Below are positions 51,228 through 61,629 of a stretch of DNA of 64,000 nt, in pieces. The translations under genes and the position numbers were made by a program. The stretch covers positions 124,001-188,000 of the forward strand of contig NZ_RJTN01000004.1 in NCBI RefSeq assembly GCF_005497185.1, in the 5' to 3' direction. The notes below the pieces were generated by a model. The model was not told the origin of the DNA. It saw only the letters and a list, made by a program, of their open reading frames with translations, and searched no databases. Origin of the DNA: Pectobacterium polonicum. Lineage in GTDB: Bacteria > Pseudomonadota > Gammaproteobacteria > Enterobacterales > Enterobacteriaceae. How positions within the stretch are numbered: position 1 is the first letter of the stretch; the number at the start of each line of letters is the position of its first letter.

Positions 51228-52368
51228 GAACAGACTCCAGAATCGAGGTTAGCGCCGCGACGACGCGATCGACATCGCTATCTAGCATGTCGGGGAACAG
51301 CGGCAGCGTCATCAGCGACGCCGAATTCCACTCCGTTGCCGGCAGGTGCAAGTAAGGGTAACGTTCACGGTAGTATTTCTGCGTATGCACCGCCCTGAAA
51401 TGCAGCCCGGTGCCAATGCCGCGTAACTGCAATGCCGCCATCAAATCATCGCGCGATATGCCGCATTGCGTTTCATCCACCCGCACCATAAACAGATGCC
51501 AGGCGTGCAGATGAGGATAGTCAGGAACGGCCAGCGGCAGGAGTGGCAGCGAGCGCAACTGGGTAAGATAGCGCGCCGCAAGCTGCTGACGGCGGGCGTT
51601 GATCGCCGGGAGTTTATCCAGTTGAACCAGCGCAATCGCCGCATTGATATCCGCCAGATTGTATTTAAGCCCCGGCGTCACCACTTCAGCCTGCGGTTTG
51701 CGCCCCTGCCGTTGCCTGTCGAACGCATCCACGCCCAGCCCATGAAACTTCAGGCTGCGTAGTCGTTCGGCGAGCGCCTCGTTGTCCGTCACCACCATGC
51801 CGCCTTCCGCACAGGTGATATTTTTAATCGCGTGAAACGAGAAAATGGCAGTGCCACGCGCGCCGATCCATTCATCACGATATTGCGTACCGACGGCATG
51901 CGCCGCATCCTCAATCAGCGGGATGTCGTAGCGTTCACTGATCGCACGCAGCGCATCCAGATCGGCAGGCGCACCGGCATAATGCACGGGAATAATCGCT
52001 TTAGTTTTTGGCGTAATAGCAGCTTCAATGTCCTGTGGTCGCACCATCAGCGTATGCCGATCCACATCGACCATCACCGGTTCCGCGCCCAAGAGCGTGA
52101 TGATGTTGACGGTTGAAACCCAGGTTTGGGATGGCGTAATCACCTCGTCGCCGGGGCCGACACCGAGCGCCATCAGCGTGACGTGCATACCGCCCGTCGC
52201 CGAACTGACCGCTATCGCCTGTCGGCACCCTATTCGCTGGCAAAACGCCTGCTCTAATTGCTGACATTTCGGCCCCGTGGTTATCCAGCCGGATCGTAAT
52301 ACTTCTGCCACGGCAGCAATTTCCTCTTCGCCCATGTTCGGGCGGGAAAAAGGCAAAAAATCCGTCAT
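51220..52368 (-). CDS. arnB: UDP-Ara4O aminotransferase ArnB
   Basis: 382 residues, DegT/DnrJ/EryC1-type PLP enzyme. PLP-lysine in [17 protein letters not shown] and the opening [19 protein letters not shown] are typical. It converts UDP-4-keto-pentose to UDP-Ara4N with glutamate. ATG at 52368 follows GGGAAGACGTT. First gene of the arnBCADTEF operon; a PmrA-type box lies about 62-78 bases upstream. Confidence 0.95.
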   Translation of the reverse strand: MTDFLPFSRPNMGEEEIAAVAEVLRSGWITTGPKCQQLEQAFCQRIGCRQAIAVSSATGGMHVTLMALGVGPGDEVITPSQTWVSTVNIITLLGAEPVMVDVDRHTLMVRPQDIEAAITPKTKAIIPVHYAGAPADLDALRAISERYDIPLIEDAAHAVGTQYRDEWIGARGTAIFSFHAIKNITCAEGGMVVTDNEALAERLRSLKFHGLGVDAFDRQRQGRKPQAEVVTPGLKYNLADINAAIALVQLDKLPAINARRQQLAARYLTQLRSLPLLPLAVPDYPHLHAWHLFMVRVDETQCGISRDDLMAALQLRGIGTGLHFRAVHTQKYYRERYPYLHLPATEWNSASLMTLPLFPDMLDSDVDRVVAALTSILESVRD

Positions 52369-52429
52369 AACGTCTTCCCAAAATAAATAATGGCGAGAAA
52401 TCATCATTCAGCAGTCTAAATAATGAAGC

Positions 52430-52446
52430 CTTAAGCCAACCTTAAT
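52430..52446. promoter_or_regulatory. PmrA (BasR) box upstream of arnB
   Basis: CTTAAG-CCAAC-CTTAAT matches the PmrA half-site pair YTTAAK-N5-YTTAAK at every position. The location before arnB is what the PmrAB regulon predicts. Confidence 0.75.
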
Positions 52447-52605
52447 TTATTACGACAGCCATAAAACCATAGATAAATGGCACCACATGACATAGCGCAA
52501 ACACATCTCGTACTCAAAGAGATATAATTAATTACAATGTATAAATGAACTTTTCGCTAATAGCCGAATAACAAAAACATCAGAATCTTGGTTTACGACA
52601 AAAAC

Positions 52606-53772
52606 TCAATCCTCACCGAATAAATCTCGCGTATAAACCTTCCCCATCACATTTTTTAATTCATCGGCGTAACGATTGGTAATAATAATGTCACACTGAT
52701 TTTTGAAACTATCGAGTTGATGAACGACAGGGAAATCGAGAAAATGATCATCATCAATACCCGGTTCATAAATCACAACATTGATTCCTTTCGCTTTTAT
52801 CCTTTTCATAATGCCCTGAATGGAGGAAAAGCGAAAATTGTCCGACCCCGCCTTCATGATAAGGCGATAGACGCCAACGGTTTTAGGGTGGCGGCGGATA
52901 ATCGTGTCGGCAATGAAATCTTTCCGCGTATGGTTAGCGTCCACAATAGCCTTGATCAGATTATTCGGCACGGTACGATAATTAGCCAGAAGTTGCCGGG
53001 TATCTTTCGGTAAGCAGTAACCGCCGTAGCCAAAAGAGGGGTTGTTGTAGTAATCGCCAATGCGAGGATCGAGACACACCCCTTCAATAATCTGCCGGGT
53101 GTTCAACCCCAACGATTCGGCATAGCTGTCCAACTCATTGAAGTAGGCCACCCGCATTGCCAGGAAGGTATTCGCAAATAGTTTTATCGCTTCGGCCTCT
53201 GTCGGGTCGGTAAAGAGCACGCGGATATCTTTTTTTAATGCACACTTTATCAATAGGTTAGCGAAGAATCTTGCCCTTTCCGACCGTTCCCCCACCACAA
53301 TCCGTGACGGGTAAAGATTGTCATGCAGCGCCTTTCCTTCACGTAAAAACTCCGGCGAAAAAATGACATTATCCGTATCCAACTGTTGACTGATTTTCTC
53401 TGTAAAGCCAACAGGCACCGTCGATTTAATCACCATAATCGCCTGCGGATTAATCGCCAGTACGTCACGAATGACCGCCTCTACCGATGAGGTATTGAAA
53501 TAGTTGGTTTGCGGATCGTAATCCGTCGGCGTAGCGATAATCACGAACTGCGCATCGGTATACGCTTCATGTTTATCCAGCGTAGCCGAGAAATTGAGCG
53601 TTTCATGTTGTAAAAAACGCTCAATTTCAGCGTCATTAATCGGCGATTTTCGTTGATTTAACAGCGCCACTTTTTCAGTCACAATATCCAACGCTACAAC
53701 CTGATGCCGTTGTGCTAATAATAATCCATTCGATAAACCGACATATCCCGTTCCGCTAATGGCTATTTTCAT
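52606..53772 (-). CDS. ugd: UDP-glucose 6-dehydrogenase Ugd
   Basis: 388 residues. N-terminal NAD-binding [16 protein letters not shown], catalytic cysteine in [15 protein letters not shown]-terminal UDP-binding domain. Oxidises UDP-glucose to UDP-glucuronate, the substrate of ArnA, and also feeds capsule/EPS. Same strand as arn but transcribed separately: 237 bases lie between them and no terminator is obvious. Confidence 0.95.
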   Translation of the reverse strand: MKIAISGTGYVGLSNGLLLAQRHQVVALDIVTEKVALLNQRKSPINDAEIERFLQHETLNFSATLDKHEAYTDAQFVIIATPTDYDPQTNYFNTSSVEAVIRDVLAINPQAIMVIKSTVPVGFTEKISQQLDTDNVIFSPEFLREGKALHDNLYPSRIVVGERSERARFFANLLIKCALKKDIRVLFTDPTEAEAIKLFANTFLAMRVAYFNELDSYAESLGLNTRQIIEGVCLDPRIGDYYNNPSFGYGGYCLPKDTRQLLANYRTVPNNLIKAIVDANHTRKDFIADTIIRRHPKTVGVYRLIMKAGSDNFRFSSIQGIMKRIKAKGINVVIYEPGIDDDHFLDFPVVHQLDSFKNQCDIIITNRYADELKNVMGKVYTRDLFGED

Positions 53773-54325
53773 GAAGGGCTCTTTATTTCATTAGTGGCTA
53801 AAAAAACCTATTTCGCCGCAGTATCTTTCTTCTGTTTACATCTGAATAGAGGTGTAACATGTCAATTTATTTCGTGTTTCTCTCCCACGATACGTCGCCA
53901 TCATTCACAAATGCACACTTTCCTTATCCGTCGATAACGTCAGAAACACAAGAGCCTTATCATTAGCAATCCCAGTTAAACGCCAATTAAACATAGCGTA
54001 TTTAATGATAAATAAAGATCCCCTTACGCCTTGTGACATGTCTTAATCATTAGCGTGAAAACAAATTTTCATGAGATTGTGTAACACAACGTTATTTATC
54101 TTAGAGGATTTTAGTGAATAAACACGATGATGCCTGTTTATTTTTAAGTGTTTATCAACACAACATGGAGATAGTATGTAGAGACGTTATTTTATTATTA
54201 ACGTGGCTTATTATTCGATAAAAACCGACAAAAAAGCATAAGCAAACCTCATCAATAGCAGCATAAATAACAAGAGCGTCTACACTTATCATCAGTCATC
54301 TCTCTGGCTAAGGATGGGAAGAACA
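53773..54325. other. Divergent promoter region ugd / diguanylate cyclase
   Basis: About 550 AT-rich bases with no gene. Holds a PmrA-like box (53975-53991) and the promoter of the diguanylate cyclase; nothing else clear. Confidence 0.45.
53975..53991 (-). promoter_or_regulatory. PmrA-like box upstream of ugd
   Basis: On the minus strand TTTAAT-TGGCG-TTTAAC fits YTTAAK-N5-YTTAAK except for the last base. It is about 200 bases upstream of the ugd ATG, so a long leader would be needed. Confidence 0.4.
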
Positions 54326-55873
54326 ATGAGGGTCAGCACGCACAGCAAAGCCAACTACTATCAAATGCCGCTGCAAAAGCTGATGATTGTCTTTATGCTA
54401 TTCATCATCACAACCGTAGTGGCGCTAAACGGGTGGGCTGTATTCAACTCTCACCAACAGCTTATTGATTCCACAGAGCAAAACGCCAAAAATCTGTCGC
54501 TGTCGCTGGCGCGCCATGCTGAAGACACGTTTTTACAAGTCGATATCCTGTTACAAGATTTACAAGAACGTATCGACAAAGATGGCCTATCACCGGCACA
54601 AATAGTCAGGCTCGGCGATATTTTAAAAAGCAGAAAAGCCACGCTGCCACAGCTGCATGGCATCTTTATCTACGATGAGAAAGGCGAATGGCTGGTGAAC
54701 TCGGGGGGAACCAAACCCGCCAACGCCAATAACGCCGACAGAGAGTATTTTAAATATCACCAAAGCAACGTCAGCAAAGACATGCACATCGGCAGCGTGA
54801 TTCAAAGCCGCTCCACAGGTGATTTGATCATTCCCGTTTCCATGCGCATCAGTAAACCGGACGGTAGCTTTAACGGCGTGCTGCTCGCTACCCTCTCGCT
54901 GAACTATTTCAAACAGTATTATGGCTACTACTCCATGGGAAATATGGACGTGCTCGCCATCCTGCTTTCCGATGGTCGGATTCTGTACGGCCGGCCTTAC
55001 GACGATTCATACGTCAACCGCAATGTGTCCAACGGTCCGCTGTTTTCAGAACATCTGAAACAGTCCGAAAGCGGAACGGCGACGTTTATCTCTACACTTG
55101 ACCACATCGAGCGAATTTATGGTTACACAAAATTAAAGCGTTACCCCATCGTCATCGCAGCGGGCTTCGATCTTAAGTTGGTTCTCAGTAAATGGCGAAC
55201 GGACAGCATGATCTACGGTGTCATTACGCTCATTCTGCTGTTCACTATCACTCTGCTCGGCCTGATCGTACTGCGGCAGATTCGCATGAATTTAAAAAAT
55301 CAGATCGATTTAACCATCGTGCGTGATGAGCTCACATCAGTTAACCACACCCTGCAAACGCTGGCGCTGTTTGATGGCCTGACGGGATTAGCTAACCGCC
55401 GTCAGTTTGATATTTTCCTGCAACAAACGCTCTTGCGGATTGCAGGCACGCGGCAGTGTATGGCGCTGATCATGATCGATGTCGACGCCTTCAAGAAATA
55501 TAATGACCATTATGGGCATGTGGCTGGCGATGAGTGCCTGCGCAAGATTGGTAACGTCCTGAGCAACATGCCGAAGCGTAACGAAGATTTAGTCGCTCGC
55601 TATGGCGGCGAGGAATTCGCTATCATCATCACCGATACTGATAAGCAAGGTGCCGCCACGTTCGCTCAGCGCGTGCTGGACTTAGTTCGGGCGGAAAAAA
55701 TCCCCCATGAAATGACGTTATTTCCAGAAAAAATCGTCACCATTAGCGCTGGAGCCTATGTATTCTGCGTCGATAACCCACCGCCAACAGCGGCATCCGT
55801 TGTCGATATTGCCGATGCCGCACTGTATCGCGCCAAAAATGGTGGTAAAAACCGGTTCGAAGTCAGTGAATAG
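54326..55873 (+). CDS. Membrane diguanylate cyclase with periplasmic sensor domain
   Basis: 515 residues. Helix at about 16-38, a periplasmic dCache-like domain (about 45-290), a second helix (about 298-320), then GGDEF domain (about 350-510) with RYGGEEFAIII as active site and RNED as an inhibitory I-site five residues before it. It should make c-di-GMP, with feedback control, in response to a periplasmic ligand. GGGAAGAACA precedes the ATG at 54326; an ATG at 54314 is less likely. Ligand unknown. Confidence 0.92.
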   Translation: MRVSTHSKANYYQMPLQKLMIVFMLFIITTVVALNGWAVFNSHQQLIDSTEQNAKNLSLSLARHAEDTFLQVDILLQDLQERIDKDGLSPAQIVRLGDILKSRKATLPQLHGIFIYDEKGEWLVNSGGTKPANANNADREYFKYHQSNVSKDMHIGSVIQSRSTGDLIIPVSMRISKPDGSFNGVLLATLSLNYFKQYYGYYSMGNMDVLAILLSDGRILYGRPYDDSYVNRNVSNGPLFSEHLKQSESGTATFISTLDHIERIYGYTKLKRYPIVIAAGFDLKLVLSKWRTDSMIYGVITLILLFTITLLGLIVLRQIRMNLKNQIDLTIVRDELTSVNHTLQTLALFDGLTGLANRRQFDIFLQQTLLRIAGTRQCMALIMIDVDAFKKYNDHYGHVAGDECLRKIGNVLSNMPKRNEDLVARYGGEEFAIIITDTDKQGAATFAQRVLDLVRAEKIPHEMTLFPEKIVTISAGAYVFCVDNPPPTAASVVDIADAALYRAKNGGKNRFEVSE

Positions 55874-55980
55874 CGAGGGCAATTGGAATTAATGTTGACG
55901 CAATGCCTGACAGCACGCGCAGGTTCTGACAAAATAGCGGCCATCTCCCCCCTATTTCAAATTGATGGGTCTCATCTCAG

Positions 55981-56844
55981 ATGGCAGCAAAGATTATTGA
56001 TGGTAAAACGATTGCGCAGCAGGTCAAAGACGAAGTTGCCGCACGAGTCACGCAGCGTTTAGCTGAAGGAAAACGCGCACCGGGTCTGGCTGTTGTACTG
56101 GTCGGCGAGAATCCAGCATCACAGATCTATGTCGCCAGCAAGCGTAAGGTATGTGAAGAAGTCGGCTTTATCTCCCGCTCTTATGATTTACCCATCACCA
56201 CCACGGAATCAGAGTTGCTGGCGCTTATCGATCGGCTCAACGCTGACCAGGCGATTGACGGTATTCTGGTTCAACTCCCGCTGCCGGAAGGCATTGATAA
56301 CACCAAAGTGATTGAACGCATCGCCCCGGATAAAGATGTTGATGGCTTCCATCCTTACAATGTGGGTCGTCTGTGCCAGCGGGCACCGCTGCTGCGAGCT
56401 TGTACGCCACGCGGCATCATTACACTGCTAGAGCGCTATAATATCGACACCTTCGGACTGAATGCCGTTGTGGTTGGCGCATCCAACATTGTTGGCCGCC
56501 CGATGAGTCTGGAGCTGTTACTGGCGGGCTGTACCACCACCGTTACACACCGTTTCACCAAAAATCTGCGTCACCATGTTGAGAACGCCGATCTATTGGT
56601 TGTCGCCGTGGGCAAACCGGGCTTCATCCCTGGCGAATGGATCAAACCGGGTGCAATCGTGCTGGACGTGGGTATCAACCGTCTGGAAAGCGGTAAAGTG
56701 GTTGGCGATGTGGAATTTGAAACGGCGCAGGAAAGCGCGTCTTACATCAGCCCTGTACCGGGCGGCGTCGGCCCTATGACCGTTGCAACACTGATTCAAA
56801 ACACGCTACAGGCGTGTGAAGAGTATCATGACCACGCCGAATAA
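55981..56844 (+). CDS. folD: Methylenetetrahydrofolate dehydrogenase/cyclohydrolase FolD
   Basis: 287 residues. Catalytic [13 protein letters not shown] (Tyr, Lys), [20 protein letters not shown] and the C-terminal [16 protein letters not shown] are all clear. Cytoplasmic bifunctional enzyme of one-carbon metabolism using NADP. Start of the conserved E. coli-like block; followed by ybcJ after 36 bases. Confidence 0.97.
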   Translation: MAAKIIDGKTIAQQVKDEVAARVTQRLAEGKRAPGLAVVLVGENPASQIYVASKRKVCEEVGFISRSYDLPITTTESELLALIDRLNADQAIDGILVQLPLPEGIDNTKVIERIAPDKDVDGFHPYNVGRLCQRAPLLRACTPRGIITLLERYNIDTFGLNAVVVGASNIVGRPMSLELLLAGCTTTVTHRFTKNLRHHVENADLLVVAVGKPGFIPGEWIKPGAIVLDVGINRLESGKVVGDVEFETAQESASYISPVPGGVGPMTVATLIQNTLQACEEYHDHAE

Positions 56845-56880
56845 TTGGCGATAAGGTCAAACACCGATAAGCAGGAACTT

Positions 56881-57093
56881 ATGGCAACCTTTAATCTTGA
56901 AAAACATCCGCACGTTGAACTGTGCGATCTCTTAAAATTGCTGGGCTGGAGTGAAAGTGGCGCAACAGCCAAACTGGCTATCGCCGCAGGTGACGTGACC
57001 GTTGACGGCCAGACAGAAACGCGCAAACGCTGCAAAATCTTCGCCGGGCAAACCGTTCAGTTCAATGGCGAGAAGGTAACCATCGCCGAGTAA
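56881..57093 (+). CDS. ybcJ: S4-domain RNA-binding protein YbcJ
   Basis: 70 residues comprising a single S4-like fold: HVELCDLLKLLGWSESGATAKLAIAAGDVTVDG. Binds RNA; precise role unknown. ATG follows AGGAACTT. Sits after folD as in E. coli and is followed by a terminator. Confidence 0.93.
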   Translation: MATFNLEKHPHVELCDLLKLLGWSESGATAKLAIAAGDVTVDGQTETRKRCKIFAGQTVQFNGEKVTIAE

Positions 57094-57116
57094 TCCTTAC
57101 CACGTCGATGATGCCG

Positions 57117-57153
57117 AAAAAAAGCCCGCGATTTATACTCTGCGGGCTTTTTA
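57117..57153. terminator. Bidirectional terminator between ybcJ and cysS
   Basis: AAAAAGCCCGC, 12 bases, GCGGGCTTTTT: 11-base stem flanked by A and T runs, between convergent genes. Confidence 0.93.
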
Positions 57154-57185
57154 TTGACTGAAAGTGTGTTGACTGAGAGAAAAGA

Positions 57186-58571
57186 TTACTTACGGCGCCA
57201 GATCGTTCCCTGCGGGCCATCTTCCAGCACAATTCCCATTTCGTTTAACCGATCGCGTGCCTGATCGGCCAGCGCCCAGTCTTTCGCCGCGCGTGCATCT
57301 TTACGCTGTTGGATTAACGCTTCGATTTCTTTCACTTCATCGTTATCCACCTGCGCACCGTTTTGCAAGAACTGCTCAGGATCTTGTTCCAGCAGACCAA
57401 GCACGCCAGACAGTTTACGCAGTGCCGATGCCAGTTGGTTTGCCGCCAGCACATCTTCCGCTTTCAGGCGATTGACTTCGCGCGCCATATCAAACAACAC
57501 CGAGTAGGCTTCCGGCGTGTTGAAATCATCGTCCATCGCTTCGCGGAAGCGTGCCTCAAACTCATCACCGCCATGCGCCTCAACGCTGAGATCCGTGCCG
57601 CGCAATGCGGTATACAGGCGTTCTAACGCCGCACGCGCCTGTTTCAGATTATCTTCACTGTAGTTCAATTGGCTACGATAGTGGCCTGACATCAGGAAGT
57701 AGCGCACGGTTTCCGGGTCGTAGTACGCCAATACATCGCGCACGGTGAAGAAATTGTTGAGCGACTTTGACATTTTTTCGCGGTCAACCATCACCATACC
57801 GGAGTGCATCCAGTAGTTCACGTACGGACCATCGTGCGCACAGCTGGATTGTGCAATCTCGTTTTCGTGGTGCGGGAACATCAAATCTGAACCACCGCCG
57901 TGAATATCAAAGTGCTCGCCGAGCTGCTTGCAGTTCATGGCAGAACATTCGATATGCCAACCAGGACGCCCTTCTCCCCACGGAGAAGACCAATGAGGCT
58001 CACCCGGTTTGGACATTTTCCATAGTACGAAGTCCATCGGGTTACGCTTCACTTCGGTAATTTCAACGCGCGCACCAGCCTGCAACTGATCCAGATCCTG
58101 ACGAGACAGCACACCATAGCCCGGAGCGGTATCAACAGAGAACATCACATCACCATTACTCGCCACATAGGCGTGGCGGCGGGCAATCAGCGTTTCCACC
58201 ATTTCAATAATGTCGGCAATATGGTGCGTCGCACGCGGCTCAGCATCTGGGCGCAGAATATTCAAGGCATCAAAATCAGCGTGCATTTCTGCGATCATGC
58301 GAGTCGTCAATTGGTCGCTGGTTTCCCCATTTTCGATCGCACGCTTAATAATTTTGTCGTCAATATCGGTGACATTACGCACATACTTCAGTGAATATCC
58401 CAGATACCGCAAATAGCGCGCCACCACATCAAACGCCACGAAAGTACGCCCGTGACCGATATGACACAGGTCATAAACGGTGATGCCACACACATACATT
58501 CCCACCTGCCCGGCGTGGATAGGTTTAAATTCCTCTTTTTGGCGACTCAGCGTATTAAAAATCTTTAGCAT
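57186..58571 (-). CDS. cysS: Cysteinyl-tRNA synthetase CysS
   Basis: 461 residues, class I synthetase. HIGH motif in [18 protein letters not shown] in [12 protein letters not shown], zinc ligands around CGITVYD and WHIECSAM, and the C-terminal DALR/anticodon domain. Attaches cysteine to its tRNA. Upstream leader has three tandem repeats. Confidence 0.98.
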   Translation of the reverse strand: MLKIFNTLSRQKEEFKPIHAGQVGMYVCGITVYDLCHIGHGRTFVAFDVVARYLRYLGYSLKYVRNVTDIDDKIIKRAIENGETSDQLTTRMIAEMHADFDALNILRPDAEPRATHHIADIIEMVETLIARRHAYVASNGDVMFSVDTAPGYGVLSRQDLDQLQAGARVEITEVKRNPMDFVLWKMSKPGEPHWSSPWGEGRPGWHIECSAMNCKQLGEHFDIHGGGSDLMFPHHENEIAQSSCAHDGPYVNYWMHSGMVMVDREKMSKSLNNFFTVRDVLAYYDPETVRYFLMSGHYRSQLNYSEDNLKQARAALERLYTALRGTDLSVEAHGGDEFEARFREAMDDDFNTPEAYSVLFDMAREVNRLKAEDVLAANQLASALRKLSGVLGLLEQDPEQFLQNGAQVDNDEVKEIEALIQQRKDARAAKDWALADQARDRLNEMGIVLEDGPQGTIWRRK

Positions 58572-58594
58572 CAGGGCGTTCCAGTGTTTTTATA

Positions 58595-58644
58595 AAAAAA
58601 TGGTTTTCACAAAAAATGGTCTTCACAAGAAAAATCGTGTTCAC
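58595..58644 (-). repeat. Three tandem 16-18-base repeats upstream of cysS
   Basis: AAAAAATGGTTTTCAC, AAAAAATGGTCTTCAC and AAGAAAAATCGTGTTCAC follow directly on each other. The first two differ at one position, the third is looser. They lie 24-73 bases upstream of cysS, in its promoter or leader. The rest of the gap to 58785 shows no other feature. Confidence 0.7.
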
Positions 58645-58784
58645 TCGATAGGTCAATTACAGCCGCGGTTAGCGCTAGTAACATCAATACATTCAGGGTT
58701 TCCACCCTAACGGCGTATTGAAACCTGAACCTTATTGTATTGCAAGGTTAAGAAGAGGGAATAAGAGAGAAAGGATAAAAATGG

Positions 58785-58809
58785 AATGGCCCGGAAGATC
58801 CGGGCCATT
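58785..58809 (-). terminator. Terminator of the DoxX-family gene
   Basis: AATGGCCCGG-AAGAT-CCGGGCCATT stem-loop; on the minus strand it is followed within a few bases by ATTTTTATCC. It lies about 50 bases past the stop of the gene at 58860-59291. Confidence 0.85.
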
Positions 58810-58859
58810 TCACACAATCAGTATTGCTGTCGAAAAAACGATCTGCTGACAAAAAACAA

Positions 58860-59291
58860 TCAGCGCCAGCGTGGATTCGACATCACAGAATATTTACCAC
58901 TACCCAGCAAGGCAATAGCGATACCAGCAAAGAAGAAGACAGCCGCGCCTTCGACCGCCCACGCTCCCGTTTTCTCCAGAGAAAGGAAGTCGCCAGAATG
59001 CACTAGCAACGCAGCGACAAGCATCGTGAAAGAAAAGATTACCGCAGCAGGACGGGTCAGAATACCGAGGATCATCATGATCGGGATAATAATTTCCCCG
59101 ACATAAACCCCATAGCCGACAAAAGCAGGGAGCCCGGCATTGGTCAGCATTCCTTCAATAAAACCAATGCCGCCGTGCAGTTTGTGCCAGCCATGAAACA
59201 GCATCAACACGCTGAAAGATACGCGTAAAAACAGTTTGCCAAAATCCGGTTTGTCTAATAAACGATTAACACTGTCCAGAATACCCAGCAT
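58860..59291 (-). CDS. DoxX-family inner-membrane protein
   Basis: 143 residues with four helices. Family segment LFLRVSFSVLMLFHGWHKLHGG and FVGYGVYVGEIIIPIMMILGILTR. DoxX proteins are linked to thiosulfate oxidation or redox stress, but the function of enterobacterial members (YphA type) is not known. Single gene with its own terminator. Confidence 0.9.
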   Translation of the reverse strand: MLGILDSVNRLLDKPDFGKLFLRVSFSVLMLFHGWHKLHGGIGFIEGMLTNAGLPAFVGYGVYVGEIIIPIMMILGILTRPAAVIFSFTMLVAALLVHSGDFLSLEKTGAWAVEGAAVFFFAGIAIALLGSGKYSVMSNPRWR

Positions 59292-59436
59292 AGTTCACCT
59301 ATCTCTTTAGAGTTATTTGGGAAAATAAGAGTTACTCTCAGATTAATCTGAGCCGAAAAAAAAGAATACGTTGATTACGCAAAACATTGATCTGGGGCAA
59401 TAAAAATATCATTCAAATAAATTAACCATAAATTCA

Positions 59437-59679
59437 TTACTTGATCAATTTATTTGCTTTTAAAAATCCACATTGCATGATTAATGTGTTCATCAATGCA
59501 CACTTAGCCACCGCCCCCCTTTCCCAGCGATTACCTAAATCAGAGTAGTACACATTTTTATACGACTTTTCAATCACACCCGTCGCCAACAAACACGCAG
59601 CAAGAGCGAAATACTGACTCAATCGACCAGTTATGCTATAACAGCGCTCTTGTTGTTCACCGTCTTTTGTGGACAGCAC
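59437..59679 (-). CDS. Possible small protein, uncertain
   Basis: Open frame of 80 codons, GTG start, no strong ribosome-binding site. The composition (YSDLGNRWERGAVAKCALMNTLIMQCGF) looks protein-like, with a weak hydrophobic stretch near residue 25. It lies wholly in the gap before ppiB and its 5' end would be antisense to the ppiB promoter. No family recognised; may be spurious. Confidence 0.35.
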   Translation of the reverse strand: MLSTKDGEQQERCYSITGRLSQYFALAACLLATGVIEKSYKNVYYSDLGNRWERGAVAKCALMNTLIMQCGFLKANKLIK

Positions 59680-59713
59680 TCTTAATCACTAAGGCTATCT
59701 AGGGTTCATTATT

Positions 59714-60208
59714 ATGATTACGCTTCATACCAATCACGGCGATATCGTTATTAATACGTTTGCAGACAAAGCGCCAGTTACCGTAGAAAACTTCCTGAGC
59801 TACTGCCGCAGCGGTTTTTATGACAACACGATTTTTCACCGTGTCATTAATGGTTTTATGATTCAAGGTGGTGGTTTCGCTCCCGGTATGGATCAAAAAG
59901 AAACCAACGCGACAATCAAAAATGAAGCCAACAATGGCCTGAAAAATACGCGCGGCACGCTGGCGATGGCTCGCACTAACGATCCGCACTCGGCAACAGC
60001 CCAGTTCTTTATCAACCTCGTTGATAACGATTTCCTGAACTTCCGTTCAGAACGTGCCGATGGCTGGGGCTACTGTGTTTTCGCTGAAGTGACCGACGGT
60101 ATGGACGTCGTTGATAAAATCAAAGGCGTGGCAACAGGCCGCAGCGGAATGCACCAGGACGTACCGAAAGAAGACGTGGTGATTACCCACGTAACGGTCA
60201 GCGAATAA
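59714..60208 (+). CDS. ppiB: Cytoplasmic peptidyl-prolyl cis-trans isomerase PpiB
   Basis: 164 residues, cyclophilin fold. [15 protein letters not shown] (catalytic Arg), [26 protein letters not shown] and [17 protein letters not shown] are diagnostic. No signal peptide, so the cytosolic form. Followed by lpxH ten bases later, as in E. coli. Confidence 0.97.
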   Translation: MITLHTNHGDIVINTFADKAPVTVENFLSYCRSGFYDNTIFHRVINGFMIQGGGFAPGMDQKETNATIKNEANNGLKNTRGTLAMARTNDPHSATAQFFINLVDNDFLNFRSERADGWGYCVFAEVTDGMDVVDKIKGVATGRSGMHQDVPKEDVVITHVTVSE

Positions 60209-60218
60209 TCCGTCCTGC

Positions 60219-60941
60219 ATGGCAACGCTGTTCATTGCCGATTTGCATTTAAGCGTTCATGAACCGGCGATTACCGCCGGTTTTCTGCGTTTTTTACGCC
60301 ATGATGCAATTCATGCCGATGCGCTGTACATCCTTGGCGACCTGTTCGACGCCTGGATAGGTGACGACGATCCGCAACCGCTGCATGCGACTGTCGCCAC
60401 GGAACTGTATGCCTTACACCAGCGCGGCATTCCCTGCTATTTCGTGCACGGTAACCGTGATTTCCTGATCGGTAAGCGTTTCGCCAAGCAAAGTGGAATG
60501 ACGCTGCTGCCGACAGAAACGGTGCTCGATCTCTACGGCCAAAAGATTCTCATTCTGCATGGCGATACGTTGTGCACTGACGATCGGCATTACCAGCAAT
60601 TCCGCCGTCGGGTCCATAACCCGTTCATTCAATGGCTATTCCTGCGGTTACCGTTGTCATCGCGTGTGAAAATTGCGGCGAAGATGCGGGCAACCAGCCA
60701 GCACGAAAACCAGAAGAAGTCGCAGCAGATTATGGATGTCAATCACGACACCGTGCTTGAACGCTTACGACATTATCAGGTGGAGACGATGATCCACGGC
60801 CACACGCACCGTCCGGCCATTCATCAGGTCGATCTCGGTGAATCTTCTGGTCGTCGCGCCGTTCTCGGTGCCTGGCATGAAGAAGGGTCGATGATTAAGG
60901 TCACGCCACAGAATATCGAACTGATTTCCTTCCCCTTTTAA
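60219..60941 (+). CDS. lpxH: UDP-2,3-diacylglucosamine diphosphatase LpxH
   Basis: 240 residues, calcineurin-like phosphoesterase: [40 protein letters not shown] and [10 protein letters not shown] supply the metal ligands. Hydrolyses UDP-diacylglucosamine to lipid X in lipid A synthesis, at the inner membrane. Probably co-transcribed with ppiB. Confidence 0.97.
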   Translation: MATLFIADLHLSVHEPAITAGFLRFLRHDAIHADALYILGDLFDAWIGDDDPQPLHATVATELYALHQRGIPCYFVHGNRDFLIGKRFAKQSGMTLLPTETVLDLYGQKILILHGDTLCTDDRHYQQFRRRVHNPFIQWLFLRLPLSSRVKIAAKMRATSQHENQKKSQQIMDVNHDTVLERLRHYQVETMIHGHTHRPAIHQVDLGESSGRRAVLGAWHEEGSMIKVTPQNIELISFPF

Positions 60942-60999
60942 TACGTTTTCTGCCATTGACTTAACGGTCTCTCACCTAGTCCCCCCTGTATTTCCGCAT

Positions 61000-61015
61000 A
61001 CGCAACCGTTTTCCT
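61000..61015. promoter_or_regulatory. PurR operator upstream of purE
   Basis: ACGCAACCGTTTTCCT fits the PUR box ACGCAAACGTTTTCNT at all positions but one. About 105 bases upstream of purE; purine repression expected. Confidence 0.9.
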
Positions 61016-61119
61016 CGCCATAATGGCGTGATATGCTCTACGCCCTCAACGCCAGACCCTCTCTGTCTGGCCGACGTAAAATCGTCACGAACACGTACAA
61101 TCACAGGAGCGTCACAGGC

Positions 61120-61629
61120 ATGTCATCCAACGTTGCCCCGGCTAAAATTGCCATCGTCATGGGTTCAAAGAGTGACTGGGCCACTATGCAGTTTGCTGCG
61201 GAAATCCTCACCACGCTGAACATTCCTTTTCATACCGAAGTCGTTTCTGCACACCGGACGCCAGATAAGCTGTTCAGTTTCGCTGAGCAGGCGGCAAAAA
61301 ATGGTTTTGATGTGATTATCGCTGGCGCAGGTGGCGCAGCACACCTGCCGGGTATGCTGGCAGCGAAAACGCTGGTTCCTGTGCTCGGCGTACCAGTACA
61401 AAGTTCAACGCTGAGCGGTGTAGACAGCCTGTACTCCATCGTCCAAATGCCGCGCGGTATCCCAGTCGGCACGTTGGCAATTGGCAAGGCAGGTGCAGCG
61501 AATGCCGCTCTGCTGGCCGCACAAATTCTCGCCCTGCATGATAACGGCATCGCCACCCGACTGGCCGACTGGCGTCAGGCGCAAACTGATGATGTGCTCT
61601 CTCATCCCGATCCGCGGGAGGAGGCATGA
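61120..61629 (+). CDS. purE: N5-carboxyaminoimidazole ribonucleotide mutase PurE
   Basis: 169 residues. [27 protein letters not shown] (catalytic His), [27 protein letters not shown] and [13 protein letters not shown] are diagnostic. Converts N5-CAIR to CAIR in purine synthesis. The ATG at 61120 follows AGGAG; a longer frame from 61033 is not used. Overlaps purK by 4 bases. Confidence 0.97.
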   Translation: MSSNVAPAKIAIVMGSKSDWATMQFAAEILTTLNIPFHTEVVSAHRTPDKLFSFAEQAAKNGFDVIIAGAGGAAHLPGMLAAKTLVPVLGVPVQSSTLSGVDSLYSIVQMPRGIPVGTLAIGKAGAANAALLAAQILALHDNGIATRLADWRQAQTDDVLSHPDPREEA

